From: Neoarius graeffei
Taxonomy: Eukaryota > Chordata > Actinopteri > Siluriformes > Ariidae
DNA length: 64,000 nt
NCBI RefSeq assembly: GCF_027579695.1
Contig: NC_083571.1
Span: forward strand, 40,215,443-40,279,442
Direction of reading: 5' to 3'
Both the position numbers and the translations under genes were made by a program. The notes beneath the pieces were generated by a model that made no database searches, was not told the DNA's origin, and saw only the letters and a list, made by a program, of their open reading frames with translations. Position 1 is the first letter of the stretch; the number at the start of each line of letters is the position of its first letter. Shown one piece after another: positions 33,977 through 43,829 of this stretch.

Positions 33977-35576
33977 CAGTGGTGCTTGAAAGTTTGTGAA
34001 CCCTTTAGAATTGTCTATATTTCTGCATAAATATGACTGAAAACATCATCAGATTTTCACACAAGTCCTAAAAGTAGATAAAGAGAACCCAGTCAAACAA
34101 ATGAGGCAAAAATATTATACTTGGTCATTTATTTATTGAGGAAAATGATCCAATATTACATATCTGTGAGTGGCAAAAGTATGTGAACCTTTGCTTTCAG
34201 TATCTGGTGTGACCCCCTTGTGCAGCAATAACTGCAACTAAACGTTTCCGGTAACTGTTGATCAGTCTTGCACACCGGCTTGGAGGAATTTTAGCCCATT
34301 CCTCCGTACAGAACAGCTTCAACTCTGGGATGTTGGTGGGTTTCCTCACATGAACTGCTCGCTTCAGGTCCTTCCACAATATTTTGATTGGATTAAGGTC
34401 AGGACTTTGACTTGGCCATTCCAAAACATTAACTTTATTCTTCTTTAACCATTCTTTGGTAGAACAACTTGTGTGTTTAGGGTCGTTGTCTTGCTGCATG
34501 ACCCACCTTCTCTTGAGATGGACAGATGTCCTAACATTTTCCTTTAGAATTCGCTGCTATAATTCAGAATTCATTGTTCCAGCAATGATGGCAAGCTGTC
34601 CTGGCCCAGATGCAGGAAAACAGGCCCAAATCATGATACTACCACCACCATGTTTCACAGATGGGATAAGGTTCTTATGCTGGAATGCAGTGTTTTTCCT
34701 TTCTCCAAACATAATGCTTCTCATTTAAATGAAAAAGTTCTATTTTGGTCTCATCTGTCCACAAAACATTTTCAATAGCCTTCTGGCTTGTCCATGTGAT
34801 CTTTAGCAAACTACAGACGAGCAGCAATGTTCTTTTTGGAGAGCAGTGACTTTCTCCTTGCAACCCTGCCATGCACACCATTGTTGTTCAGTGTTCTCCT
34901 GATGGTGGACTCATGAACATTAACATTAGCCAATGTGAGAGAGGCCTTCAGTTGCTTAGAAGTTACCCTGGGGTCCTTTGTGACCTCGCCGACTATTACA
35001 TGCCTTGCTCTTGGAGTGATCTTTGTTGGTCGACCACTCCTGGGGAGGGTAACAATGGTCTTGAATTTCCTCCATTTGTTCACAATGTGTCTGACTGTGG
35101 ATGGGTGGAGTCCAAACTCTTTAGAGATGGTTTTGTAACCTTTTCCAGCCTGATGAGCATCAACAACGCTTTTTCTGAGGTCCTCAGAAATCTCCTTTGT
35201 TCATGCCATGATACACTTCCACAAACATGTGTTGTGAAGATCAGATGTTGATAGATCCCTGTTCTTTAAATAAAACAGGGTGCCTACTCACACCTGATTG
35301 TCATCCCACTGATTGAAAACACCTGACTCTAATTTCACCTTCAAATTAACTGCTAATCCTAGGGGTTCACATACTTTTGCCACTCACAGATATGTAATAT
35401 TGGATTATTTTCCTCAATAAGTAAATGACCAAGTATAATATTTTTGTCTCATTTGTTTAAGTGGGTTCTCTTTATCTACTTTTAGGACTTGTGTGGAAAT
35501 CTGATGATGTTTTCGGTCATATTTATGCAGAAATATAGGAAATTCTAAAGGGTTCACAAACTTTCAAGCACCACTG
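33977..35576 (-). mobile_element. Tc1-like transposon (family B), full length but decayed
   Basis: The ends read CAGTGGTGCTTGAAAGTT and its inverse, flanked by TA. The transposase on the minus strand is in pieces: a helix-turn-helix part with GRPTKITPR at 34811-35083, the first catalytic Asp in WTDETKIE at 34675-34881, and the QQDNDPKHTS...SPDLNPIKILW part at 34197-34499, where the catalytic Glu of the usual PIE motif reads Lys. A detached copy of this family's end lies at 54670-54708. Confidence 0.9.
34197..35210 (-). pseudogene. Tc1-like transposase (family B), frameshifted
   Basis: Three open pieces in different frames cover the DNA-binding domain (GRPTKITPRARH), [10 protein letters not shown] with the first Asp, and QQDNDPKHT with the second Asp. 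NPIKILW replaces the expected PIE motif. Frameshifts and the loss of the Glu make it inactive. Confidence 0.85.
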
Positions 35577-35578
35577 TA

Positions 35579-35959
35579 TCACATCACATCACATCACATT
35601 ATCTCTAGCCGCTTTATCCTTCTACAGGGTCGCAGGCAAGCTGGAGCCTATCCCAGCTGACTACGGGTGAAAGGCGGGGTACACCCTGGACAAGTCGCCA
35701 GGTCATCACAGGGCTGACACATAGACAGACAACCATTCACACTCACATTCACACCTACGGTCAATTTAGAGTCACCAGTTAACCTAACCTGCATGTCTTT
35801 GGACTGTGGGGGAAACCGGAGCACCCGGAGGAAACCCACGCGGACACAGGGAGAACATGCAAACTCCGCACAGAAAGGCCCTAGCCGGCCCCGGGGCTCG
35901 AACCCAGGACCTTCTTGCTGTGAGGCGACAGCGCTAACCACTACACCACCGTGCCGCCC
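35579..35959 (-). mobile_element. tRNA-derived SINE at a Tc1 border
   Basis: Reverse orientation. Flanked by CCACTGTAT at 35571-35579 and 35961-35969, that is, it entered at the right end of the Tc1 at 33977-35576. The (ACATC)n tail is at the left. Confidence 0.9.
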
Positions 35960-35990
35960 ACCACTGTATATATATATATAAAATTAGAGG

Positions 35991-36373
35991 GGGGGCGGCA
36001 CGGTGGTGCAGTGGTTAGCGCTGTCGCCTCACAGCAAGAAGGTCCTGGGTTCGAGCCCCGGGGCCGGCGAGGGCCTTTCTGTGTGGAGTTTGCATGCTCT
36101 CCCTGTGTCCGCGTGGGTTTCCTCCGGGTGCTCCGGTTTCCCCCACAGTCCAAAGACATGCAGGTTAGGTTAACTGGTGACTCTAAATTGACCGTAGGTG
36201 TGAATGTGAGTGTGAATGGTTGTCTGTGTCTATGTGTCAGCCCTGTGATGACCTGGCGACTTGTCCAGGGTGTACCCCGCCTTTTGCCCGTAGTCAGCTG
36301 GGATAGGCTCCAGCTTGCCTGCGACCCTGTAGAAGGATAAAGCGGCTACAGATAATGAGATGAGATGAGATAT
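35991..36373 (+). mobile_element. tRNA-derived SINE inside an LTR fragment
   Basis: Flanked by AATTAGAGG at 35982-35990 and 36374-36382. The duplicated word belongs to the retroviral LTR that continues at 36374. Confidence 0.92.
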
Positions 36374-36515
36374 AATTAGAGGAAAATGTAATTTTTAGAG
36401 AGTAGTGATTTTTGGTAAGCTTCAGATACAGTCTCGTGAAAAGATGAAAATTGTTGTTTTTGTGTCACACTGTTCTATTTTGAAAGGTTATCATAAGTAT
36501 GCGTACCGTACGTCT
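36374..36515 (+). repeat. Retroviral LTR fragment (5' part)
   Basis: AATTAGAGGAAAATGTAATT...GAGAGTAGTGATTTTTGGTAAG...GTTGTTTTTGTGTCACACTG matches the 5' part of the LTR at 46431-46560. It ends at about 36510 where a SINE begins. A second short copy of its start lies at 40939. Confidence 0.8.
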
Positions 36516-36869
36516 CATCTCATCTCATCTCATCTCATATCTCTAGCCGCTTTATCCTGTTCTACAGGGTCGCAGGCAAGCTGGAGCCTATCCCAGCTGA
36601 CTACAGGCGAAAGGCGGGGTACACCCTGGACAAGTCGCCAGGTCATCACAGGGCTGACACATAGACACAGACATTCACACCTATGGTCAATTTAGAGTCA
36701 CCAGTTAACCTAACCTGCATGTCTTTGGGGGAAACCGGAGCACCCAGAGGAAACCCTCACGGACACAGGGAGAACATGCAAACTCTGCAAAGAAAGGCCC
36801 TCGCCGGCCACAGGGCTCGAACCCGGACCTTCTTGCTGTGAGGCGACAGCGCTAACCACTACGCCGCCA
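36512..36869 (-). mobile_element. tRNA-derived SINE
   Basis: Reverse orientation with (TCTCA)n tail at the left, and (TA)n at the right where the next LINE begins. A GGACTGTG word is deleted near 36727. Confidence 0.9.
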
Positions 36870-36894
36870 TATATATATATATATATATATCAGC

Positions 36895-36966
36895 TGGATA
36901 GTACAGTGGTAATGCTCACTGACTACGACGCAGGAGATCGGGGTTCGAATCCCGGTCGGGGCAAAA
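36895..36966 (+). repeat. tRNA-like head of the R4-like LINE
   Basis: It contains an A-box-like TAGTACAGTGGTAATGC, an anticodon-arm-like CTGACTACGACGCAGG and a B box GGTTCGAATCC. The T stem pairs at four of five positions. The acceptor stem does not pair, so it is not a working tRNA gene. It may act as an internal pol III promoter or be a captured SINE head. Confidence 0.6.
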
Positions 36967-37001
36967 CATCATCCAGTAAGGGCCCTTAGGCAAGACCCCT
37001 C

Positions 37002-38060
37002 ATGATATATCGGCCTACCTCAGGAATGAGTGAAGACATAACTGATAGAGTCATATCGGCTCAGACGTCGCCCGGGTCAACAAGGTCTGCGTCAGTTGCT
37101 AGGGAACCAGGGCAAACTGATGAGAAATGGGCTACTGGAACAAGACATCGATGGACGAGGACAGAAAATACGGAGTTGCTGGAATGCTACTATACAAGCA
37201 GTCCCAGAGAGAGGGGATACATGCAGCGAATGTGGGACCATTGGATACTTCGAAACCCACAATCAAGGCTAACAAAGAAACAGCTATTAGCCCAGTGTTC
37301 CAACATCCGTAATCGAAATCTACTATCACAACTAGAGATTAATGAAATACAACAACGATGCTACGGCAAGGGGGAGCCAGGAAGACAGGTCAGCGGGGAG
37401 ATATCATCATCCCCACAACCAGAGATTGGGTACCAAGCCCCAACACCTAACAGCCTCAACACAAGAGCTGCTGACCTGAGAAGGAAGATCGTGACCCAAC
37501 TGGAAACCTGGAGCCCCCGACGAATACCGAAGCTGAGTTGCCAAGTACCTTCAGAAGATCTACTAGTAGATGTGAATGCTGCTCTGAAGACAATCTCCAC
37601 AAGAACCATCACTGAGACCAACAAGCTGATACACAGTACAGCAACAGTAATCATGGGGATGCTTGGACACAAGGTGGGCTCGGGACATAAACAGTATCCA
37701 CCATGGAAGAGACGATTAGAGGCCAAGATAAAGGGAGCACGGAGAGAAGTTAGCCAGCTAGCTGAACTACAGAAAGGGAACATGGTGAATAAAGGGGCAC
37801 CCAGGAAGTACAACTCACTCTCCATACCAGAGGCACTCGAAACTGCCAAACAGCGACTAACAGCTCTGGCCACCCGGTTGAAGAGATACACCAAGGAGGG
37901 AGAGGCCAGGAGAATAAACAAGCTGTTCTCCACTGAACCAGCCAAGGTGTACTCTCAGTGGCAGGGGAACAACAACTGGTCAGACCCACCAAGAGCTGAG
38001 GTGGAAAAATACTGGAACATGGAAGGCCCTGTCAGGCATCATTGCGGCAAGCATGTGTAA
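37002..38060 (+). CDS. R4-like LINE ORF, N-terminal part
   Basis: An open stretch of about 350 codons upstream of the reverse transcriptase. It contains a WTRTENTELLECYYTS segment resembling a Myb-type DNA-binding helix, known from R2/R4-group N-termini, and a basic RMWDHWILRNPQSRLTKKQL region. From about 38012 (after KYWN) the frame is wrong: the codons that should follow read TWKALSGIIAAS in another frame, which shows an internal deletion. No start can be chosen with certainty, because the first Met may lie before 37002. DNA-binding function is inference. Confidence 0.65.
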   Translation: MIYRPTSGMSEDITDRVISAQTSPGSTRSASVAREPGQTDEKWATGTRHRWTRTENTELLECYYTSSPRERGYMQRMWDHWILRNPQSRLTKKQLLAQCSNIRNRNLLSQLEINEIQQRCYGKGEPGRQVSGEISSSPQPEIGYQAPTPNSLNTRAADLRRKIVTQLETWSPRRIPKLSCQVPSEDLLVDVNAALKTISTRTITETNKLIHSTATVIMGMLGHKVGSGHKQYPPWKRRLEAKIKGARREVSQLAELQKGNMVNKGAPRKYNSLSIPEALETAKQRLTALATRLKRYTKEGEARRINKLFSTEPAKVYSQWQGNNNWSDPPRAEVEKYWNMEGPVRHHCGKHV

Positions 38061-39930
38061 GCATGTGGCTCAATACATGAGCGAGGCACAGAAAGGGATT
38101 GGCAGTAACACCAGAGGAGCCAAGCACCAGCTACTGGTCGATAGAACAGTCGCCCGAGACTGTAAGAAGAGACAGACCAACCTGTGCACTGCCTGGATTG
38201 ACTACAAGAAAGCCTACGACTCAATGCCACACACATGGATACTGGAATGTCTGGAACTGTATAAGATCAACAGGAACCTAAGGACCTTCATCCAGAACTC
38301 AATGGAAATGTGGAAGACAACCCTAGAGGCCAACTCAAAACCCATTGCCCAAGTCAACATCAAGTGCGGCATATACCAAGGAGATGCGCTATCACCACTG
38401 CTGTTCTGCATGGGCCTGAACCCCCTCAGTCGGATCATCACGAAGAGCGGCTACGGGTACCGATTCCGTAGTGGGGCAACAATCAGCCACCTGCTCTACA
38501 TGGATGACATCAAGCTGTATGCCAGGAACGAGCGAGAAATAGACTCGCTGATCCACACCACCCGGATCTACAGCGATGACATAGGGATGTCATTCGGATT
38601 GGACAAGTGTGGCCGGATGGTCTCAAAGAGAGGCAAGATGATCCGGACTGAGGGGATTGACCTACCAGAGGGCAACATAGGTGATATCCAAGACAGCTAC
38701 AAGTACCTTGGCATCCCACAGGCTAATGGAAACCATGAAGAAGCCACAAGGAAGTCAACCACAGCCAAATACCTCCAGAGAGTAAGGCAGGTCCTGAAAA
38801 GTCAGCTGAATGGTAAGAACAAGGTCCAAGCCATCAACATGTACGCACTACCAGTCATCAGATACCCCGCTGGCATCATAAACTGGCCAAAGGAGGAGAT
38901 AGAAGCCACAGATATCAAGACTAGAAAGCTCCTCACCATGCATGGAGGGTTCCACCCCAAGTCCAGTGCCCTGAGACTATACACTAAGCGGAAAGAGGGA
39001 GGCCGAGGGCTAGTGAGCATCAAGACCACGGTCCAGGATGAAACATCGAAAATCCAAGAATACATCAGAACGATGGCCCCAAAGGATGAACTGCTAAGTG
39101 AATGTCTCAGGCAGCAGAACCCTGATGAGAGTGCAGAGGAGGAGGAGGAACAGACAACCTGGAGAGACAAACCCCTACATGGTATGTACCACCGTCAGAT
39201 AGAGGAAGTGGCTGATATCAAGAAATCCTACCAGTGGCTGGATAATGCAGGACTGACAGACAGCACAGAGGCACTAATCATGGCAGCACAAGAACAGGCC
39301 ATAAGCACAAGAGCCATAGAGGCCAGGATCTACCAGAGTAGATCAGACCCAAGATGCAGACTGTGCAAAGAAGCCCCTGAAACAGTCCAGCACATAGTAG
39401 CAGGGTGTAAGATGCTAGCTGGATCAGCGTACATGGAGAGGCACAACCAAGTGGCTGGGATAGTATACAGGAACATCTGCAACCAGTATGGAATAGAAGT
39501 ACCCAAGTCCCAATGGGCCATACCACAGAAGGTGGCTGAGAACAACAGGGCCAAGGTTCTGTGGGACTTCAGCTTCCAGACTGACAAACAGATCCTGGCT
39601 AACCAACCGGACATAGTGGTGATGGACAAAGAGCAGAAGAGGGTGGTGGTGATAGATGTGGCGATCCCAGCTGACGCCAACATCAGGAAGAAGGAACATG
39701 AGAAACTTGAGAAGTATCAAGGGTTGAAAGAGCAGCTGGAACGGATGTGGAAGGTCAAGGGTTGCGTGGTCCCCGTGGTAGTGGGGGCACTTGGGGCAGT
39801 AACCCCCAAACTGGGAGAGTGGCTCCAGCAAATCCCAGGAACAACATCTGAAGCCTCAGTCCAGAAGAGCGCAGTCCTAGGAACATCGAAGATACTGCGC
39901 AGAACCCTCAAACTCCCAGGCCTCTGGTAG
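38016..39930 (+). CDS. R4-like LINE reverse transcriptase and restriction-like endonuclease
   Basis: Retrotransposon enzyme lacking its N-terminal fingers. The frame contains AQYMSEAQKGIGSNTRGAKH, CTAWIDYKKAYDSMPH with the first catalytic Asp, IYQGDALSPLLF, the catalytic LLYMDDIKLY near residue 148 (counting from 38053), and YKYLGIPQ. Downstream are a zinc-finger CRLCKEAPETVQHIVAGC (C-x2-C-x8-H-x4-C) near residue 434 and an endonuclease core PDIVVMDKEQ...VVVIDVAIPAD near 518-540, the PD-D type of restriction-like nucleases. Stop at 39930. The catalytic motifs of both domains are intact, but the missing fingers and split frame make the copy defective. Confidence 0.85.
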
Positions 39931-40033
39931 AGGACCCGAGCTTGAGGATGACATGGATACCACCCCCCCCCCCCCCCCCCCCCCCCGGGGGGTGAGAAGG
40001 AGATTTTTTTTTTTTTATATATATATATATATA

Positions 40034-40850
40034 CTCAGCAAAAATAAAAACTTGACACTCATTATTTTTCAAATAGTGTTTAGAAACTTTTCTTGAAAGA
40101 GTTCTTGTTGTGATTATGGTTAAATGCATTGTCAAGGGCATTACGTCACACATTCATTCTTCTGGTCGGGCCTACGTAGCACGTGTGAGAGCACTGCAAG
40201 CTAAAATCACGTTTCCACGAGACACAAGTGACGTGACCTATTGATACACGTGCAATTGATCTCACGGTAGCAGAGTAGAGTGTCATCTCAGAAAAATAAG
40301 GTTTTATGGTTAATTATTCGTTAATTTGCAATGCCATGACTGTCAAACATTCAGCGTGAACGTGCCATTGGCATGCTGAATATGGGAACATCCGTCACTG
40401 ACGTTGCGAAGGTTATGGGATGCAGTCGACAGACCATCCATAATCTCCAGACACGTCTCCATCAAACTGGCACCACAGCCGACCGCCCCCGTCCTGGTCG
40501 ACCACGTGTGACGTCACACGCAGAAGACCGACAGATTGTCTTACGTCATTTGCGTAATCGGTTTGTCACTGCCACATCCACTGGGAATGAATTGTTTGGA
40601 GGTCGAGTGACTGCCCAAACCATTCGAAATCGCCTGCTCTCTGCTCTGTATTAAGTTGTGACTCACAGTTTTTGATCATGGACATTGTCGTCGTGTTTCC
40701 GGTGGAACCGATTCCATGACAAACATGATCTGTATGCTAGAGCATCTTTAATGACAAGATAATTGAATACAATCGTTATTTTAAACCTATTTTCCAAAAT
40801 GTTCAAATTATTGACTTTGAAACGAGTGTAAAGTTTTTATTTTTGTTGAG
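40034..40850 (+). mobile_element. Tc1-like element (family D), catalytic domain deleted
   Basis: The ends CTCAGCAAAAATAAAAAC and its near inverse at 40830-40850 bound an 817-bp element inside (TA)n and (TG)n repeats. Only the DNA-binding half of a transposase remains (40345-40654): MLNMGTSVTDVAKVMGCSRQ helix-turn-helix, then a GRPRV segment and a second helix-turn-helix ending at TIRNRL, then a stop. It is non-autonomous. Confidence 0.85.
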
Positions 40851-40852
40851 TT

Positions 40853-40855
<3 letters not shown>

Positions 40856-40938
<83 letters not shown>
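40856..40938. repeat. (TG)n(TA)n microsatellite
   Basis: About 20 TG units then about 20 TA units, between the Tc1 family D element and the LTR fragment. Confidence 0.97.
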
Positions 40939-40942
<4 letters not shown>

Positions 40943-41055
40943 GAGGAAAATGTCATTTTTAGAGAGTAGTGATTTTTGGTAATAAACTCATATTTCTGTC
41001 TGCTTTTTCCTAACAGCCTCGAAGTGTTGATTTATTACATTTTCCCACCACAGTT
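40939..41055 (+). repeat. ERV 5' LTR, internally deleted
   Basis: It joins the LTR start (AATTAGAGGAAAATGTC, GAGAGTAGTGATTTTTGG) directly to its end (TAAACTCATATTTCTG...TCCTAACAGCCTCGAAGTG). The middle, still present in the 3' LTR at 46490-46740, is lost. It ends near CCCACCACA. A TTGGTGACGAGGTTGGC follows as possible primer-binding region. Confidence 0.75.
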
Positions 41056-41513
41056 CTTGGTGACGAGGTTGGCATATCACCAGTAGTGGGGATTTTTCCA
41101 GATCCAAGTTTGGGGAAATTATCGTCCAGCAAGTCTGACGAGCTCTCCAGTGACAGATTGATTCTTTAGATGACGGGGATCCCTCGCTGCTGCTGATATC
41201 CAGTGAACTCATGGTGAGAAAAAGCTTTTTCTTCTAATCTCGTAAATTATTGATAAAGGATTGTTTCGCAGTGAAGCTGGAGTAGACGCGTGTGCAGATG
41301 GGCAGACCCATTGATGTGCGTATTTTTGAGAGGGTGAATATGTACCAGGTTGAGAGAAAAACCCTTTCTTCTCTTTTTAAGTAAGGTTTTGGGTGGACTA
41401 GAAACCTACCTGTTATTGACTAATAGCAGAAAGCAATCATGATCACGACACGATTGGGGTAAACCTGAGAGTAAAACATGGTCTTTCCAGTTCTTCTGTG
41501 ACATATAAGTAAG

Positions 41514-42560
41514 ATGGGGCAAAAAGAAACAAAGCAGTCAGAAACTGAGATAACTCCTGAAACCTACCCCCCTTCTCCAAACATTAAATTTATGTTAACT
41601 AAGTTTGAACCGGACTCATGTAAACAAATTAGGATGTGGGTAGAACGATGTGGTTTCCCAGAGGGAGGCAGTTTGAGTGTGCAGCAGATACAGAATCTTG
41701 AAGAAAGGTTGAAGCAGGTGGAAGAGGATAATGAAAAAATGAAGAAGAAATATAGAATACAGGTTGACTGGGGTGCATTTAAAATGCAGCAAATGGAAGC
41801 TGCAGTAAGAGGTAAAAGGGCAAATTCACATACACATCAGGGTCAGGTAGAACGGCAGGGAACTAACCAGAATTCTAGTACTTTTGTTTCTGCAGCTTCA
41901 GCTCCGCTCCCCTATGTGCTTGGAGCCTCGCAGAGGAATGCTGTCATTTACCCAAAACTCAACCCGATGCAGGATTCGACCATAATCAACCCAGAGAGGA
42001 ATTAGAACAAGGTGAAAGCTCCACACAGGTAGCAACATCTACCCCAGTGCCATCATGCACAAGGTCCCACACAATAAAGAAGGAAACTGAAGGCTCCTCA
42101 GTGCATGCTGATAAAGATGGGGAGGTTTGCACAGTCATCCATATGCCAATGGTTGCTGTGGCAGGCCCAGAAGGCCCAATTATGGTCTTCCGTGCCTGGA
42201 GTCCAGAGGAGATTATGCAGATGGCTGCTGAGATAAAGGATCCCAGACAGCATGGTGGTCCTAAGTGTGCCAAGGAACTCACAGCTTCTGTAAGCTTCAG
42301 AAAGAGAAGATGCAGCAAAGACAGAGAAAAAAGGATGACACTCTTCACAAGGCCATGCTTACAATGGTCTTGGTGGTGCAAGTTATGCAAGCAAGTCAAC
42401 AGTGTGGAGCAGGACATGGAAGGGCACGTGAAAGAGGTCAACAGTGCCAAGATGGCTGCTTCATCTGTGGCTCACTTGATCACTGGCATGACCACTGTCT
42501 GTTGCATCAAAGCGGTGAGGGTCCCAAGAGTACCAAGATGGTGGACTGACAGCCAATCCT
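41514..42560 (+). pseudogene. ERV gag
   Basis: The first open part (163 codons from 41514) begins MGQKETKQ, where the Gly after Met suggests a myristoylation-like start, and holds a charged coiled-coil near residues 62-85 (QIQNLEERLKQVEEDNEKM). It breaks at 42003. Later frames include a nucleocapsid zinc knuckle CFICGSLDHWHDHC (C-x2-C-x4-H-x4-C) near 42458-42499. At least two frameshifts separate these parts. It is a structural polyprotein relic. Confidence 0.75.
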
Positions 42561-42674
42561 AGTTGCTCAAGCTTCTTGCAATGAAGAATCTGCTTTGCAC
42601 TCACTGCTTGCTACAGCCTGCACAGAGAATAGGGAAGTAAACACGTAAGTACATACGCAATATACATTGATTAA

Positions 42675-43200
42675 CCCCTTGGCTGCCACCCATAATTAAT
42701 TGCAATGTGCCGGGCATACATATAGGACAAAAATAGGTCAAAATTGGGATAGTTTGATAATCTTTCTCTAACTTGTTCAGAACTTTATATTTTTAATATT
42801 TGTATAGAAAAATCACAGAAAACACTGTTGTAGAGTAAAAATAACTTTAGTAATCAAAAACATAAAAAAAACCCCAAGACAACAGGTCTTGTCAATGAGA
42901 ACCTGTCCATAAACATGAATTACTAGCATTTGAGAACACAACGTACACCAAGTAACTGGGTACGATTTTTATGATGGTCTTTGGTATGACCTAACCATGA
43001 ATAGAACTCATGAGCTCCCAATTGAGAGGTAGTCATGCTAACCACTAGGCCAACTCATCACAATGTGTCACTGTAAAGTAAAAGTACTGTGCCATGTAAG
43101 GTACATAAAAGGAAGTGTTTATGATGAGTAGAGTACATCATAAGGCACAGTGGTAAAAGATTTCATGATGTACGTGACTCGTCCAAGGGCATTGAAGGGG
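42675..43200. mobile_element. piggyBac-like MITE (TTAA target) inside the ERV
   Basis: TTAA at 42671-42674 and 43201-43204, with ends CCCCTTGGCTGCCA and, inverse of right, CCCCTTCAATGCCC. 526 bp, no transposase. Inside, on the minus strand near 43060-42985, lies a tRNA-like GGCCTAGTGGTTAGCATG with a weak B-box GAGTTCTATTC. Confidence 0.8.
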
Positions 43201-43249
43201 TTAACGAAACTTGAAAATGTGAATATTTTGTCTAACTGTCTCTAATAAG

Positions 43250-43407
43250 CTTTTAGATTTCTTAGTAGATTCAGGAGCAGAACATTCTGTCATTGGATCC
43301 TCAGAGTTTTCAACACAGCCAAAGATCAGCAACCAATCCCAGATCACTATGGGCGCCTCTGGATTGCAGGTCCTCAAGAAATTTACTGAGCCACTCCTCT
43401 GTAGACT
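43250..43407 (+). pseudogene. ERV protease fragment
   Basis: It reads LLDFLVDSGAEHSVIGSS: the active-site triad DSG of retroviral aspartic proteases after a hydrophobic lead-in. It is cut off on the right by the gypsy-derived insert. The left border is the TTAA element. Confidence 0.8.
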
Positions 43408-43800
43408 GGTGGCAGATGGTGGTGGCAGATTACCTCTCCTGCCAGGGGGGGAGTCAGCTGCAGGCCGGATGGCTCCCTGGCCTGAGTCGAGCGGTGGCGG
43501 TATGTGGCTGTGGGGGCGTGGTCGAGCGTTGGCTGTGAACAGCAAGGAGGCAAGTTGAACCAGCAAGGAACATGTGATGAGGTGCACCTGTGTCAAATTA
43601 CTGGCTGTCTATTAACCTGTGTCTCTGTGTGTCTTTCAGACAGTCAGGAACAAGAGAGAGAGCTGTAACACCCCATCACGTGTGTATTTGTTTTGTGTAT
43701 GGTCACTGAAAAGTGTGCAAAAATAAAAGAGCTCACCTGTTCTGAAGCCTGCTTCCCATCCCTCTGTTTCCCAAAGTCTGAGAACAGTTACACCCTATAC
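43408..43800 (+). mobile_element. Gypsy 3' end and LTR inserted in the ERV
   Basis: The left part (MVVADYLS-like linker, GCAGGCCGGATGGCTCC) matches the minus-strand sequence 28140-28250 at the 3' end of gypsy relic 2. The right part has AATAAAAGAG near 43725 and CTGAGAACAGTTACA at the end, as in an LTR. No pol remains. Confidence 0.65.
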
Positions 43801-43829
43801 TATTCTTTCACAAATACCACCAGATAGTC

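Larger units (their letters stand above)
36892..39998 (+). mobile_element. R4/Dong-like LINE with restriction-like endonuclease, in (TA)n
   Basis: (TA)n stands at both sides (36868-36891 and 40017-40033). It starts with a tRNA-like segment 36892-36965, followed by coding sequence 37002-39930 and a short 3' end with a C-run and a T-run. The C-terminal endonuclease and the target preference for simple repeats fit the R4/Dong/Rex6 group. An internal deletion near 38014 removed the N-terminal part of the reverse transcriptase. Confidence 0.8.

Noticed and set aside
35951..36340. A 129-codon open frame as a host protein
   Set aside because: It is a translation of the SINE; the same reading appears in every copy of the family on either strand.
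36895..36966. A functional tRNA gene (arginine-like)
   Set aside because: A- and B-box words and an anticodon-like arm are visible, but the acceptor stem does not pair and the T stem has a mismatch. It continues directly into LINE sequence.
37361..37945. A 194-codon minus-strand frame
   Set aside because: It lies antisense to the R4-like LINE coding sequence and shows no recognisable domain; it is a shadow of the sense frame.
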